Source: Pelagimonas sp.
GTDB taxonomy: Bacteria > Pseudomonadota > Alphaproteobacteria > Rhodobacterales > Rhodobacteraceae
DNA length: 64,000 nt
Direction of reading: 5' to 3'
Assembly: GCA_025210455.1 (NCBI GenBank)
Contig: JAOARQ010000025.1
Coordinates: 43,564-107,563, forward strand
The notes beneath the pieces were generated by a model. It saw nothing but the letters and a program-made list of their open reading frames with translations, ran no database searches and had not been told where the DNA came from. The first letter of the stretch is position 1. Each line of letters opens with the position of its first letter. Below, piece by piece: positions 1 to 10,046 of the stretch. The position numbers were made by a program, and so were the translations under genes.

Positions 1-93
1 AAACACATCATCAACCGTCACCGTGGGCGCCTGCGCATCGACAGCGAACTAGGGCAGGGCACCACCTTTACGGTTCTTCTGCCGGTCAGCTAA
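1..93 (+). CDS. phoR: PhoR sensor kinase, C-terminal end (partial)
   Basis: The first 30 codons are open and end in TAA at 91-93. They encode the last part of a histidine-kinase ATPase domain, with the pattern KHIINRHRGRLRIDSELGQG followed by a TTFTVLLP strand, which is typical of PhoR, the membrane kinase that phosphorylates PhoB in low phosphate. The gene enters from outside the window, so only the G2-box-distal end is visible. Its position directly upstream of pstS, with phoB at the far end of the same cluster, supports PhoR over other kinases. The rest of the protein cannot be assessed. Confidence 0.8.
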   Translation, partial: KHIINRHRGRLRIDSELGQGTTFTVLLPVS

Positions 94-197
94 GCTTTTG
101 TCACAAACGCCCTGATGCTGCGGCGGGTGTGACTGGATCTGCATCTCAGTTTTGGAATGCCTGATATGCTTTACCGGATTGGCTGGGCAGGTCAGGT

Positions 198-212
198 CAG
201 GAAAATTTCCTG
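198..212. repeat. 15-bp palindrome in phoR-pstS spacer
   Basis: CAGGAAAATTTCCTG is a perfect inverted repeat about one central A. It lies about 100 bases after the phoR stop codon and has no T-run, so it is not an obvious terminator. The 394-base spacer otherwise holds the Pho box and the pstS leader, with no gene that I can see. Confidence 0.35.
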
Positions 213-372
213 CCACGCATACGGGGAAGCTCCATGCGTTAGATTAATCCATTGAAAATGAAGGTGAAATATGAGGGCTGATACCAGCCTCTGGGAAAAT
301 GTCTTTAAACTGTCATGGATACGAAAATCCTGCTGCCCTCAACAAATCCGTAATTTGTCGATAAAATTGTCC

Positions 373-401
373 CTGTCATAAAACTGTTACCAACGTGTCA
401 C
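373..401 (+). promoter_or_regulatory. Pho box (three 7-bp repeats) upstream of pstS
   Basis: Three direct repeats, CTGTCAT (373-379), CTGTTAC (384-390) and GTGTCAC (395-401), are spaced exactly 11 bases apart. This matches the PhoB-binding pattern of CTGTCAT-like units separated by 4 bases. A further lone CTGTCAT lies at 310-316. The position about 90-115 bases upstream of the pstS start, with phoR and phoB flanking the cluster, supports phosphate-starvation activation of the operon. Confidence 0.85.
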
Positions 402-487
402 AAAAGGGTTGCGACGGGCGCTTAGCCCTCGGTTCCGGAGATCATCGTGGGGATGATCGATTCCTAAGTAAATTCAGGAGCACCCAA

Positions 488-1534
488 ATGACCGTGAAAC
501 TGACCGCCTCCGCACTGGCGATTGCTGCCGTTTCTTCCACCGCCGCTTTTGCCCGTGACAACGTGCAGGTCGCCGGTTCCTCGACCGTTCTGCCTTACGC
601 TTCGATCGTTGCCGAAGCCTTTGGCGAAAACACTGACTTCCCGACACCTGTTGTTGAATCGGGCGGTTCTTCGGCTGGCCTGAAGCGCTTCTGCGAAGGC
701 GTTGGCGAAAACACCATCGACGTTGCAAACGCATCGCGCAAAATCAAAGACAAAGAAATCAAAGCCTGTGCCGAAGCTGGTGTCACAGACATCATCGAAG
801 TGCGCATCGGCTATGACGGCATCGTCTTCGCATCTCAGCAGGACGGCCCTGCGTTCAACGCGTTTGAGCCTGCCGACATCTACAACGCTCTGGGCGCGAA
901 AATCGCCAAAGACGGTGCTCTGGTCGACAACGCCAACATGAAGTGGTCGGACGCCAACGCCGAGCTGCCAGGTGTTGACATCGCAGCCTTCATCCCAGGC
1001 ACCAAGCACGGCACCCGTGAAGTGTTCGAAGTGAAAGTTATGGAAGCTGGCTGCAAAGCAACTGGCGCCTATGACCTGTTCCTGGCCGCCGCCGAAGGTG
1101 ACAGCGAAAAAGCCAAGAAAAAAGCTGCTGCCAAAGAGTGCTACAAAGTGCGCACCGACGGCAAATCTGTCGACATCGACGGCGACTACACTGAAACTCT
1201 GGCTTCGATCGACGCCAACAAAGACGGCATCGGCATCTTTGGTCTGGCTTTCTTTGAAAACAACCAGGACAAGCTGAAAGTTGCAACCATGTCGGACATC
1301 GTTCCGTCGACCGCAACCATCGCGGACGGTTCCTACCCTGTGTCGCGCCCGCTGTACTTCTACATCAAGAAAGCACACATCGGCGTTATCCCAGGCCTGA
1401 AAGAATACGCTCAGTTCTTCGTATCTGACGAGCTGGCCGGTGGCGAAGGCCCTCTGGCTCAGTACGGTCTGGTATCTGACCCTGAGCTGGCTGACACACA
1501 GGCGGCGGTTGAAGCAGAAGCAACCATGAAGTAA
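488..1534 (+). CDS. pstS: Phosphate ABC transporter periplasmic binding protein PstS
   Basis: PstS captures inorganic phosphate in the periplasm and delivers it to PstC/PstA. The 348-residue product begins with a signal peptide (cleavage likely after AAFA, residue 22), and the mature part opens with VAGSSTVLPYA, the phosphate-binding loop typical of PstS. A second family region, GGSSAGLKRFC, follows. The ATG at 488 is chosen over an upstream GTG at 395 because AGGAG lies 7 bases before it and the signal peptide starts there; the GTG would fall inside the Pho box. It is first in the pst operon and is followed by a hairpin that may keep it at a higher level than the permease genes. Confidence 0.95.
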   Translation: MTVKLTASALAIAAVSSTAAFARDNVQVAGSSTVLPYASIVAEAFGENTDFPTPVVESGGSSAGLKRFCEGVGENTIDVANASRKIKDKEIKACAEAGVTDIIEVRIGYDGIVFASQQDGPAFNAFEPADIYNALGAKIAKDGALVDNANMKWSDANAELPGVDIAAFIPGTKHGTREVFEVKVMEAGCKATGAYDLFLAAAEGDSEKAKKKAAAKECYKVRTDGKSVDIDGDYTETLASIDANKDGIGIFGLAFFENNQDKLKVATMSDIVPSTATIADGSYPVSRPLYFYIKKAHIGVIPGLKEYAQFFVSDELAGGEGPLAQYGLVSDPELADTQAAVEAEATMK

Positions 1535-1555
1535 TTGGGGCCTCCCCAGTTATCG

Positions 1556-1589
1556 GGGGCGGCATATTTCGCCGCCCCTTTTCCCTTTT
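1556..1589 (+). terminator. Intercistronic hairpin between pstS and pstC
   Basis: GGGGCGGC (1556-1563) pairs with GCCGCCCC (1571-1578) around a 7-base loop and is followed by a T-rich tract (TTTTCCCTTTT). It looks like a leaky intrinsic terminator or a 3'-stabilising hairpin. This fits the common need for more binding protein than permease. Confidence 0.75.
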
Positions 1590-1622
1590 AGGACCTTTTT
1601 ACTTCAGGAATACGGGGGGCAT

Positions 1623-3089
1623 ATGCCTTTGTTTTGGCTCATCCTGATTGTCTTCGCGATTGCTGCGGCTGGCTATGTGCTGGGTCGCGGTCGTGCGCTG
1701 CAATCGGCAGGGGGCGATAGCCGCGAGTTGCACTCGCTGCCGTCCTACTACGGATCAAACGTCGCCATGAAAGCCATGGTTCCGGCGTTTTTTGTCATGG
1801 TGATCTGGCTGATTGCTCAGCCGCTTTATGTTGCGTCGGTTGTCAGCAAAACCATTCCTGATGCGGCGGTTGCCGAAGGATCAAGCCTGAGCCTGGTGAT
1901 GGCAGAGGTGCGCCGCACCGCGGATGGTCTGGACAACGCGGTTGCGCAGGGCACAATCACCGAAGACTTTGCCAGCAATGCCCGCGCTGATTTCAACGAC
2001 ATGACACAGCGCCTGAAAGATGCGGGTCAGATCGTGACTTCGGCCATTACCCAGCCTGTGCTGGTCGCGGCGCAAAAGTTCCGCGCGATGACCAACACAG
2101 GCCGCCTGTTCATGGCGGTTGCGGTTCTGGGAATCGCGCTACTTGGTGCCTTCTGGGGGCTGAAGGACAGCCACAAAGAGTTCCGCGCGCGCAATGTGGT
2201 GGAACAGGGTGTCAAAGCGCTGCTGATCGCGGCGGCGTCGATTGCGATCTTCACCACCATCGGCATTGTGCTGTCGCTGATCTTCAACACCGTGAACTTC
2301 TTTGGCCTGTTTCCTGCCAGCGACTTCCTGTTTGGCACCACCTGGAGCCCGGAAGGCCGGGGCGGATCCGAACATCTGGGCATTTTGCCGCTGCTCTGGG
2401 GCACCTTGTACATCTCTATCGTAGCGCTGGCGGTTGCTGTGCCGGTGGGGCTGTTCGCGGCGATCTACCTGTCAGAATACGCTGGCCCCGCCGTGCGTGG
2501 CTTTGCAAAACCGCTGCTTGAGGTTCTGGCTGGCATCCCAACCATCGTTTACGGTCTGTTCGCGCTGACCATCGTTGGCCCGATGCTGGTCTCGGTCTTT
2601 GGCTCGGATGGGCTGGGCTGGATGCAGGGCGCGCGCTCGGTGCTGACCGCGGGTCTGGTTATGGGCATCATGCTGATCCCATTCGTGTCTTCGCTGTCAG
2701 ATGACATTATCAACGCGGTGCCGCAGGCGATGCGCGATGGATCATATGGGCTGGGTGCGACCAAATCGGAAACCATCAAACAGGTTATTCTGCCTGCCGC
2801 ACTGCCGGGCATCGTAGGCGCCATTCTGCTGGCCGCTTCGCGGGCAATTGGCGAAACCATGATTGTGGTTCTGGGCGCCGGGGCCGCTGCGCGTCTGTCG
2901 CTGAACCCTTTCGAAGCCATGACCACCGTGACTGCCAAGATCGTATCGCAGCTGACCGGCGACAGCGATTTTGCCTCGCCCGAGGCACTGGTGGCCTTTG
3001 CCCTTGGCATGACCCTTTTCATCCTGACGCTGGGGCTGAATGTCTTTGCCCTTTATATCGTGCGCAAATACCGGGAGCAGTATGACTAA
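1623..3089 (+). CDS. pstC: Phosphate ABC transporter permease PstC
   Basis: PstC is one of the two inner-membrane permease subunits for phosphate import. The 488-residue protein is longer than E. coli PstC because an N-terminal segment of about 250 residues, with membrane spans near residues 3-20, 45-65 and 160-175, precedes the core. The core carries the ABC-permease coupling loop around DGSYGLGATKSETIKQVILP and a run of hydrophobic helices to the end. This extended form is usual in alphaproteobacteria. The stop codon overlaps the pstA start by one base (TAATG), so the two are translationally coupled. Confidence 0.93.
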   Translation: MPLFWLILIVFAIAAAGYVLGRGRALQSAGGDSRELHSLPSYYGSNVAMKAMVPAFFVMVIWLIAQPLYVASVVSKTIPDAAVAEGSSLSLVMAEVRRTADGLDNAVAQGTITEDFASNARADFNDMTQRLKDAGQIVTSAITQPVLVAAQKFRAMTNTGRLFMAVAVLGIALLGAFWGLKDSHKEFRARNVVEQGVKALLIAAASIAIFTTIGIVLSLIFNTVNFFGLFPASDFLFGTTWSPEGRGGSEHLGILPLLWGTLYISIVALAVAVPVGLFAAIYLSEYAGPAVRGFAKPLLEVLAGIPTIVYGLFALTIVGPMLVSVFGSDGLGWMQGARSVLTAGLVMGIMLIPFVSSLSDDIINAVPQAMRDGSYGLGATKSETIKQVILPAALPGIVGAILLAASRAIGETMIVVLGAGAAARLSLNPFEAMTTVTAKIVSQLTGDSDFASPEALVAFALGMTLFILTLGLNVFALYIVRKYREQYD

Positions 3090-4420
3090 TGTCTGACGCA
3101 AGCATGGGCAGCGCGCCCACACCGCGCCAAAAGACGTCGATCCATACCGTTGACGCCCGTACCAAACGCCGCAACGCCGCCGAGGCCCGTTTTAAAGCTT
3201 ATGGCATCGCCGCCATTGCAATTGGTCTGATCTTTCTGGCGATCCTGGCGATTTCTATCGTGCGCTCGGGGGCTCCGGCCTTCACCCGCGCGATCCTGCA
3301 GGCCGATTTCACCCTGTCGGCTGCGGAATTCGATGCCGCTGAAAAAGAGCTGTTCAAGACCAAAGCCTATTCAAAGCTGTTCAACGCGGCGCTGACCAAA
3401 ACTCTGGAAGAGCAGGGGCTTGACGTTGCCTTTGACGCCAAGGCGATTGAACGTATCGCGGGTAAGACAGGCAACACCATCCGCAGCTTTTACCGCGAAA
3501 ACCCGGATCAGCTGGGCAAGCCAGTTACCTTTGAGCTGGCGACCTCTTCGAAGGTCAATGGCTACATGAAAGGTGACGTGACCCGCGACAGCATGGTCGA
3601 CAGCCGTTTCCTGATGAAAACCGACCTGGATCTGGTGGATGCGCTGCGTGATGCAGGCATCGTCAAAACCGCGATCAATTGGAACTTCATCACTGGCGCA
3701 GATTCCGGTGTGGACAACCCCGGCGGCGCAGGCATCGGGGCCTCGGTCATCGGGTCGTTCTTCATGATGTTGGTGGTGCTGTTTCTGGCGCTGCCCATCG
3801 GTGTGGCCGCGTCGATCTATCTGGAAGAGTTTGCCCCGCAGAATCGCTTTACCGATCTGATCGAAGTGAACATCTCGAACCTCGCAGCGGTGCCGTCGAT
3901 TGTGTTTGGTATCCTTGGTCTGGCCGTCTTCATCCAGTTTGCGCATCTGCCGCAATCTGCCCCGCTGGTGGGTGGTCTGGTCCTGACACTGATGACCCTG
4001 CCGACCATCATCATTTCCACCCGCGCCTCGCTGAAATCCGTGCCACCCAGCATTCGCGATGCAGCGCTGGGGGTAGGGGCGTCGAAAATGCAGGCGGTGT
4101 TCCACCATGTGCTGCCTCTGGCAATGCCGGGTATTCTGACAGGTACTATCATTGGTCTGGCGCAGGCACTGGGGGAAACCGCTCCGCTGTTGCTGATCGG
4201 TATGGTGGGCTTTGTGGCCCGCGGCTATCCCGAAGGTTTCCTGCAGGGCTTTACCGAGGCGAACTCGGCCATGCCTGCGCAGATCTACACATGGGCGGCG
4301 CGCGCTGACGTGGGCTTTTACGAAAAGGCCTGGGGCGGCATCATCATCTTGCTGCTGTTCCTGCTGACCATGAACATTATCGCTATTATCCTCCGTCGCC
4401 GCTTTGAGCGTCGCTGGTAA
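3089..4420 (+). CDS. pstA: Phosphate ABC transporter permease PstA
   Basis: PstA is the partner permease of PstC. Of its 443 residues, the first 190 or so form an N-terminal extension with one membrane span near residues 35-55 (resembling the DUF3333-type extension of alphaproteobacterial PstA), and the remainder is the ABC-permease core. The cytoplasmic coupling loop appears as SIRDAALGVGASKMQAVFHH followed by LPLAMPGILTG. It starts within the pstC stop codon and is followed after 24 bases by pstB. Confidence 0.93.
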   Translation: MSDASMGSAPTPRQKTSIHTVDARTKRRNAAEARFKAYGIAAIAIGLIFLAILAISIVRSGAPAFTRAILQADFTLSAAEFDAAEKELFKTKAYSKLFNAALTKTLEEQGLDVAFDAKAIERIAGKTGNTIRSFYRENPDQLGKPVTFELATSSKVNGYMKGDVTRDSMVDSRFLMKTDLDLVDALRDAGIVKTAINWNFITGADSGVDNPGGAGIGASVIGSFFMMLVVLFLALPIGVAASIYLEEFAPQNRFTDLIEVNISNLAAVPSIVFGILGLAVFIQFAHLPQSAPLVGGLVLTLMTLPTIIISTRASLKSVPPSIRDAALGVGASKMQAVFHHVLPLAMPGILTGTIIGLAQALGETAPLLLIGMVGFVARGYPEGFLQGFTEANSAMPAQIYTWAARADVGFYEKAWGGIIILLLFLLTMNIIAIILRRRFERRW

Positions 4421-4444
4421 TTCCTGGGGAAAGGGATACAAATT

Positions 4445-5242
4445 ATGTACGACGCACCGCACACGGAGAGAGATGTGGCACAGACCGACGTAAAGATCGC
4501 CGCACATAAGGTTCAGGTATACTATGGCACAACCCATGCCATCAAAGACGTGGACGTCAGCATCGAAGACAAGACCGTGACGGCTTTTATCGGGCCATCG
4601 GGTTGTGGCAAATCCACCTTTCTGCGCTGTCTGAACCGGATGAATGACACCATTGATGTCTGCCGCGTTGAAGGCGACATCCTGATTGATGGCGAAGATA
4701 TCTATGACAAACGCGTTGACCCGGTTCAGCTGCGCGCCAAGGTGGGCATGGTGTTCCAAAAGCCGAACCCCTTCCCAAAGTCGATCTATGACAATATCGC
4801 CTATGGCCCGCGCATTCACGGTCTGGCGAAAAACAAAGCGGATCTGGATGAGATCGTTGAAAAATCCCTGCGCCGTGGTGCAATCTGGGATGAGGTCAAA
4901 GACCGTCTGGATGCGCCCGGCACCGGGTTGTCCGGTGGTCAGCAGCAACGCCTGTGCATCGCCCGCGCCATCGCGACCGAACCAGAGGTTCTGCTGATGG
5001 ATGAACCCTGTTCCGCGCTTGACCCGATCGCCACCGCGCAGGTCGAAGAGCTGATCGACGAGCTGCGTCAGGACTATTCGGTTGTGATCGTGACCCACTC
5101 GATGCAGCAGGCGGCGCGCGTGTCGCAAAAGACCGCCTTCTTCCACCTGGGTAATCTGGTGGAGTTCGGAGAAACCGGCAAGATCTTCACCAACCCGGAA
5201 GATCCTCGCACTGAAAGCTATATCACAGGACGGATTGGCTAA
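4445..5242 (+). CDS. pstB: Phosphate ABC transporter ATPase PstB
   Basis: PstB hydrolyses ATP to drive phosphate import through PstCA. The 265-residue protein shows Walker [10 protein letters not shown], the Q-loop in [12 protein letters not shown] (a PstB signature), the ABC signature [14 protein letters not shown], Walker [13 protein letters not shown] and the switch His in [10 protein letters not shown]. The ATG at 4445 follows GGGGAAAGGGA. Its stop overlaps the phoU start (TAATG), so the two are coupled. Confidence 0.96.
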   Translation: MYDAPHTERDVAQTDVKIAAHKVQVYYGTTHAIKDVDVSIEDKTVTAFIGPSGCGKSTFLRCLNRMNDTIDVCRVEGDILIDGEDIYDKRVDPVQLRAKVGMVFQKPNPFPKSIYDNIAYGPRIHGLAKNKADLDEIVEKSLRRGAIWDEVKDRLDAPGTGLSGGQQQRLCIARAIATEPEVLLMDEPCSALDPIATAQVEELIDELRQDYSVVIVTHSMQQAARVSQKTAFFHLGNLVEFGETGKIFTNPEDPRTESYITGRIG

Positions 5243-5967
5243 TGTCTCAGCTTAACGAACATATCGTCAGCGCCTTTGATCGCGATCTTGAAGGTATTCA
5301 GGCGCAGATCATGAAAATGGGCGGGCTGGTCGAAGCCGCCATCATACAGGCCGCAAAATCGCTGGAAACCCGCGATGAAGAATTGGCTGAACAGGTGCGT
5401 CGCGGCGATGCGGCCATTGACGCCCTGGAAGAAAGCCTGAACGAAGAAGCCGCCCGTGTGATCGCACTGCGCGCGCCCGCTGCCACGGATCTGCGGGTGG
5501 TGTTGTCGGTGATGCGCATGTCGGCCAACCTGGAACGGGTGGGCGATCTGTCGAAGAACATGGCCAAGCGCACGTCGGTTCTGGTGCAGATGCAACCCAT
5601 CGGTCAGACCGCCATTTCGATCCGCCGCATGGCACGCGAAGTGGAACTGATGCTGAAAGACGCGCTGGACGCCTATATTCAGCGTGACGAAGCGCTGGCG
5701 CTGGATGTGATCGAACGCGACCGCGATGTCGATCAGATGTACAACACGCTGTTCCGCGAGTTCCTGACCTTTATGCTGGAAGATCCGCGCAACATCACCG
5801 CCTGTATGCATCTGCATTTCATCGCCAAGAACATCGAACGTATGGGCGACCATGTGACTTCGATTGCCGAACAGGTTGTGTTCCTGACCTCTGGTCGCAA
5901 ACCTGATGACGTGCGCGTGAAAGAAGACAACACCTCGACAGACATGGGCCCCGCCCACGAGGGTTAA
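5242..5967 (+). CDS. phoU: Phosphate signalling protein PhoU
   Basis: PhoU is the all-helical metal-binding protein that links PstSCAB activity to PhoR and represses the Pho response when phosphate is ample. The 241-residue product has the two repeated three-helix bundles of the family, with acidic motifs such as ALEESLNEEA and the second-repeat region HLHFIAKNIERMGDHV, where PhoU proteins bind metal. Length is normal. It is coupled to pstB and lies 17 bases before phoB. Confidence 0.94.
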   Translation: MSQLNEHIVSAFDRDLEGIQAQIMKMGGLVEAAIIQAAKSLETRDEELAEQVRRGDAAIDALEESLNEEAARVIALRAPAATDLRVVLSVMRMSANLERVGDLSKNMAKRTSVLVQMQPIGQTAISIRRMAREVELMLKDALDAYIQRDEALALDVIERDRDVDQMYNTLFREFLTFMLEDPRNITACMHLHFIAKNIERMGDHVTSIAEQVVFLTSGRKPDDVRVKEDNTSTDMGPAHEG

Positions 5968-5984
5968 GTGACGGAGGGCATGAG

Positions 5985-6674
5985 ATGCCTGCTGATCAAC
6001 CAACTGTACTGGTCGTTGAAGACGAAGCGGCACAGCGCGAAGTCCTGTCGTACAATCTGGAAGCCGAAGGCTTCCGGGTTGCCCGCGCCGAAAACGGTGA
6101 AGAGGCGCTGGTGCTGGTCGAAGAAGAAAATCCAGACATTATCGTTCTGGATTGGATGCTTCCGAATGTGTCGGGAATTGAGGTCTGTCGCCAGATCAAG
6201 ACCCGGCCCGAGACACGCAATGTGCCGATCATCATGCTTTCGGCTCGCTCGGAAGAGGTGGACCGTGTGCGGGGTCTGGAAACGGGCGCAGATGACTATG
6301 TGGTCAAGCCCTATTCAGTGATCGAACTGATGGCGCGGGTGCGCGCGCAGCTGCGCCGTGCTCGACCATCTGCCGCAGGGCTGCGGTTGGAGTATGAGGA
6401 TATTGTCCTTGATTCCGAAACGCACCGGGTCACTCGGGATGGTTCTTCGCTAAAGCTGGGGCCGACCGAGTTCCGCCTGCTGACCACCTTTATGGAAAAG
6501 CCCGGTCGGGTCTGGTCGCGCGAGCAGCTTTTGGATCGGGTCTGGGGGCGCGATATCTATGTGGATACGCGTACTGTAGATGTTCATATCGGACGTTTGC
6601 GCAAAGCCTTGTGCCAGCATGGTGGCAATGACCCGCTGCGCACAGTGCGCGGTGCAGGATATGCGCTGGGTTGA
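5985..6674 (+). CDS. phoB: Phosphate regulon response regulator PhoB
   Basis: PhoB is the transcription activator of the Pho regulon. The 229-residue protein has a receiver domain (residues about 6-120; acidic pair in VVEDEAAQ, phospho-acceptor D56 in VLDWMLP, and the KPYS lysine) and a winged-helix DNA-binding domain (about 130-229; LGPTEFRLLTTFMEKPGRVW and VDVHIGRLRKAL). GGAGGG lies about 8 bases before the ATG. As last gene of the operon it probably activates its own transcription through the Pho box at 373-401. About 140 bases without a gene follow before the next gene ends. Confidence 0.95.
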   Translation: MPADQPTVLVVEDEAAQREVLSYNLEAEGFRVARAENGEEALVLVEEENPDIIVLDWMLPNVSGIEVCRQIKTRPETRNVPIIMLSARSEEVDRVRGLETGADDYVVKPYSVIELMARVRAQLRRARPSAAGLRLEYEDIVLDSETHRVTRDGSSLKLGPTEFRLLTTFMEKPGRVWSREQLLDRVWGRDIYVDTRTVDVHIGRLRKALCQHGGNDPLRTVRGAGYALG

Positions 6675-6815
6675 CATAAGATCCCTGTCGTCTTTGCAAA
6701 GATGCGATTTCTAACATGTCTCAGCCCTCCTAAAGTCGTGTTTTGACCTTAGGCGGGCTGTTCACTTAGATCAGTGTTTCTCTTTTGACGGCGCTGGAAT
6801 GAGGGCTGACAGCTT

Positions 6816-8903
6816 CTAGGCGCTAAGCTGCCAGTCATCATCTTCTTCAACTGGTGTGTCAGGGGCGGCCAGTTTGAACTGTGAGACCAGCTCGGTAAGG
6901 CGTCTGGCTTCGGCATCCACCTGTTGCCCGGTTGTGGTATTTTCATGCACCATTGCCGCGTTGCGCTGTGTCACCTGATCCAGTTCAGCGATGCCCTGAT
7001 TGATCTGCGTCAGCCCTGTTGCCTGTTGTGCGGCGCTATGGGTGATATCGGTCACCAGATTGGAAATATCTGCAACATGTCGGACGATATTGCCAAGCGC
7101 CTCACCAGTGCGACCAACCGCATCGGCCCCTTGCTGCACCTGACTTGAGCTATTGCCGATCAGGGATTTAATATCTGTCGCCGCATGTGAAGAGCGCTGC
7201 GCGAGACCCTGCACCTCAGCGGCTACAACAGCAAACCCCTTGCCCGCCGACCCGGCCCGTGCGGCTTCTACACCGGCGTTCAGGGACAGCAGATTGGTCT
7301 GGAAAGCGATGTCGTCAATGACCTCGGTGATCTGGGTGATCTGATCGGCAAAGTCCTGAATGGAGGTCATAGAGCCAACAGCATTGTTCACGACTTCATC
7401 GCTGGATTTGGCATCATCACTTGCATTCAAAACCGCCTTCTCAACTGTTTGAGCATTATGAGATGTTGAATTTACCGACGCGGTCAGTTCCTCAAGGGCG
7501 GCTGCGGCCTGTTCCAGCGTTGCTGCCTGGCTTTCAGTGCGTTTGGCCAGGGCGTCAGCAGAGCTGACAAAATCCGTCGCGCTTGAGGAAATGCTCTTTG
7601 ACATCGTCATGATTTCCTGAATGGTATGCCTCAGCGTTTGCACCGTATCGTTGAAACTTTTCCGCAGCGCTTCATAATCTTCCGGGAAAGGATCGGGGAT
7701 ATTGCAATCCAGATTTTGGTCCGCCAGCAGCCCAAGATGTCGTTCAAGGGTACCTATCACTGCACCGCGATTAGCGATACGTGAAGCCTCCATCTGGGCC
7801 AGTTGTTCTTCAGCCGCCTGAAGTGAATCCCGCGTTGCCGCCATCGAACGGCTGATTGCACCGATTTCAGTTTTGTCGTTCAGAAATTTCAACTCGAAAG
7901 AAAAATCCTTATCAGCGATTTTGCTCAGATTGGATTTGATATCTTCGATCCGGGTACGGAACACCCGTTGAAACAGGATAGAGAGCACAAAGCTGAGCAG
8001 GGCAACACCCATGATGAGGCCAAAGGTCGCGGCCGCCAGATTGCGCGCGGCCTGCGACTGTTGGACCGAGACATAGATCAGCCGGTTGGCCACCATGATT
8101 TCCTTGCCGCGCAGATAGGTGATCCATTCGGTCGACATTTTGAACCACTCGGGCGCGGTCATTTGGGGTAGGGGGCCCATGGGGCCAGCTTTGGTGACGG
8201 CTTCGCGGACATTCTGAATGCCGCTGGCGGCAAGCCCCTCCACGATCTGTTCGTTGAAATCCTGAAATTCATTGAAAAGATCCAACTCCGCAATTTTCAG
8301 CAGCTCTTTTTCCTTGGCACCATTTGCGATGAAAGATTGATAGACTGGGATCGAAAATCCACCGGAGCCAAAGCCGCCCGCGCCAGCAGCGCGTTGCAGG
8401 CCTGCCGCTTCTTTTGCGCTGGCCAGCATTTCCAGACCGGCACCGATTTTCGCCAGGCGACCATCTTTCTGGTTCACCAGTTCTTTGCCAACCTTGGCAA
8501 GAATCACATTGATTGCCCCGGTATAAAACCGGGCCATTTCAGGTACGGTGAGCGACTGGCTCCAGACTGCGCTGCGGATCTGGTCGAGATCGTCCAGAAC
8601 GCTAAGCAACTCGGGCTCTGAGGCGCGCAGAGGAACAAGTACCGCATCCACGTCAACGCGTCTTTCTGGTAGGGTTGTCGCAAAGTTCACCCCCTTAGAC
8701 GCCAGAAAACCTGCGGATTGCCCGCGTTCCACCTGCAATGTGTGCACCAAACTGGCCAGTTCGATGGACAGTTGCGCCGTCGCAGTCGCTGACTTGGCCA
8801 ATTTGTATTCTTCCCAGGCCTGCCAGGTCCGTTGCGCACCAAATGCGATCAGAGCCAAAAGAGGGATAAAAACCATAAACTGTATTTGCCGACGAAGAGA
8901 CAT
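6816..8903 (-). CDS. Methyl-accepting chemotaxis protein with NIT sensor domain
   Basis: A 695-residue chemoreceptor. The order is: membrane span (about residues 8-24), a periplasmic domain with [14 protein letters not shown] near residue 58 and a matching helical bundle (nitrate- and nitrite-sensing NIT fold), a second span (about 292-316), HAMP, a coiled region, and a signalling domain whose tip reads [20 protein letters not shown]. Nitrate or nitrite is the expected ligand class from the domain; this is inference. No che genes are in the window, so it must signal to a kinase complex encoded elsewhere. It is transcribed away from rpsB and convergently with phoB. Confidence 0.9.
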   Translation of the reverse strand: MSLRRQIQFMVFIPLLALIAFGAQRTWQAWEEYKLAKSATATAQLSIELASLVHTLQVERGQSAGFLASKGVNFATTLPERRVDVDAVLVPLRASEPELLSVLDDLDQIRSAVWSQSLTVPEMARFYTGAINVILAKVGKELVNQKDGRLAKIGAGLEMLASAKEAAGLQRAAGAGGFGSGGFSIPVYQSFIANGAKEKELLKIAELDLFNEFQDFNEQIVEGLAASGIQNVREAVTKAGPMGPLPQMTAPEWFKMSTEWITYLRGKEIMVANRLIYVSVQQSQAARNLAAATFGLIMGVALLSFVLSILFQRVFRTRIEDIKSNLSKIADKDFSFELKFLNDKTEIGAISRSMAATRDSLQAAEEQLAQMEASRIANRGAVIGTLERHLGLLADQNLDCNIPDPFPEDYEALRKSFNDTVQTLRHTIQEIMTMSKSISSSATDFVSSADALAKRTESQAATLEQAAAALEELTASVNSTSHNAQTVEKAVLNASDDAKSSDEVVNNAVGSMTSIQDFADQITQITEVIDDIAFQTNLLSLNAGVEAARAGSAGKGFAVVAAEVQGLAQRSSHAATDIKSLIGNSSSQVQQGADAVGRTGEALGNIVRHVADISNLVTDITHSAAQQATGLTQINQGIAELDQVTQRNAAMVHENTTTGQQVDAEARRLTELVSQFKLAAPDTPVEEDDDWQLSA

Positions 8904-9107
8904 TTATCAAATCCTCGTGTAAGATATGATGGCAATTGACCATGGGTCACTTAAGGTTTGGTTGAAGATACAATTTTCAACACCGGTTTTTCTGCGACTG
9001 CACGGGAAAGCCCTTGCGTCTGGGACGTGAACGGGGTAAACGCGCGCCATTCAATCCCGCAGGCGGGGATCGGGTGCTTTGGGGAGACATCCCAGATCAT
9101 CCACCGG

Positions 9108-9123
9108 TCGGGCAGACGCCCGA
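9108..9123 (+). promoter_or_regulatory. Hairpin in the rpsB leader
   Basis: TCGGGC-AGAC-GCCCGA forms a perfect 6-bp stem 36 bases before the rpsB start; flanking GG and CC can extend it. S2 represses its own messenger through a structured leader in enterobacteria, so a similar role is possible here. The 255-base spacer 8904-9158 also holds the divergent promoters of rpsB and the chemoreceptor, which I cannot place with confidence. Confidence 0.35.
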
Positions 9124-9158
9124 AACCCCGCTGAGGACAAACCGGAAAGGAAAAAGGC

Positions 9159-9938
9159 ATGGCTCTTCCTGAGTTCACCATGCGTCAGCTGCTGGAAGCT
9201 GGCGTTCACTTTGGTCACCAGACACAGCGTTGGAACCCCCGCATGGGCGAGTTCATCTATGGCGCGCGCAACGGCATCCACATCATGGACCTGACCCAGA
9301 CCGTTCCTATGCTGGACGCGGCTCTGACAGCAATCCGTGACTGCGTTGCCAAGGGCGGCCGTGTTCTGTTCGTTGGCACCAAGCGTCAGGCCTCTGTGCC
9401 GGTCGCAGAAGCAGCTGAAAAATCGGCTCAGTACTACATGAACCACCGCTGGCTGGGCGGCACTCTGACCAACTGGCAGACTGTTTCGCAGTCGATCAAC
9501 CGTCTGAAGTCAATCGACGAGCAGATGGAATCGGGCGCCGAAGGCCTGACCAAAAAAGAGCGCCTGAACATGGAACGCGACCAGGGCAAGCTACAGGCAT
9601 CTCTGGGTGGTATCCGTGAAATGGGCGGCGTGCCGGACATGCTGTTCGTCATCGACGTGAAAAAAGAATCTCTGGCCATCGCAGAAGCCAACAAACTGGG
9701 TATTCCGGTTGTGGCTGTTGTTGATACCAACTGCTCGCCTGATGGTGTGGATTACATCATCCCTGGCAATGACGACGCATCGCGCGCCATCTCGCTGTAC
9801 TGTGATCTGGCATCGCGCGCCGCGCTGGACGGCATGACCGCTCAGCTGGGTGCCGCCGGCGTTGATCTGGGTGCACTGGAAGACGCACCGGTTGAAGAAC
9901 TGGTTGCCGAAGACGCCGCGACCGAAGCAGAAGCCTAA
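9159..9938 (+). CDS. rpsB: 30S ribosomal protein S2
   Basis: S2 sits on the back of the small ribosomal subunit and helps recruit S1. The 259-residue product starts [19 protein letters not shown] and contains the family blocks [23 protein letters not shown] and [13 protein letters not shown]. An acidic tail of about 20 residues ([13 protein letters not shown]) extends the C-terminus, which is common in alphaproteobacteria. GGAAAGGAAA precedes the ATG. It forms the usual pair with tsf 108 bases downstream. Confidence 0.98.
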   Translation: MALPEFTMRQLLEAGVHFGHQTQRWNPRMGEFIYGARNGIHIMDLTQTVPMLDAALTAIRDCVAKGGRVLFVGTKRQASVPVAEAAEKSAQYYMNHRWLGGTLTNWQTVSQSINRLKSIDEQMESGAEGLTKKERLNMERDQGKLQASLGGIREMGGVPDMLFVIDVKKESLAIAEANKLGIPVVAVVDTNCSPDGVDYIIPGNDDASRAISLYCDLASRAALDGMTAQLGAAGVDLGALEDAPVEELVAEDAATEAEA

Positions 9939-9952
9939 TTCACGGGAATTCC

Positions 9953-9980
9953 GCGATTGTCGCAAAAGCGACATATCCGC
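9953..9980 (+). repeat. Hairpin in rpsB-tsf spacer
   Basis: TGTCGC (9958-9963) and GCGACA (9968-9973) form a perfect stem with an AAAA loop, and the flanks GCGAT and ATCCGC can lengthen it with a bulge. There is no T-run, so it is more likely a processing or stability element, or a partial attenuator, than a full terminator. Confidence 0.4.
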
Positions 9981-10046
9981 GTGACATGAGCGGGTGGTCA
10001 ATTTTCAGGGCCATCCGCGCCCCGCACAAGACAGAGGAGAGCCACA

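Noticed and set aside
464..1378. Long open frame on the minus strand opposite pstS
   Set aside because: It is opposite a clear pstS gene, has no start signal and a shadow-type composition (rich in Phe, Val, Arg and His).
3371..5146. 591-codon open frame on the minus strand across pstA and pstB
   Set aside because: Both plus-strand genes are unmistakable; the frame is a codon-bias shadow rich in His, Gln and Arg.
6733..6760. Hairpin between phoB and the chemoreceptor as a terminator
   Set aside because: CTAAAGTC and GACCTTAG pair with one mismatch, but there is no T-run on either strand.
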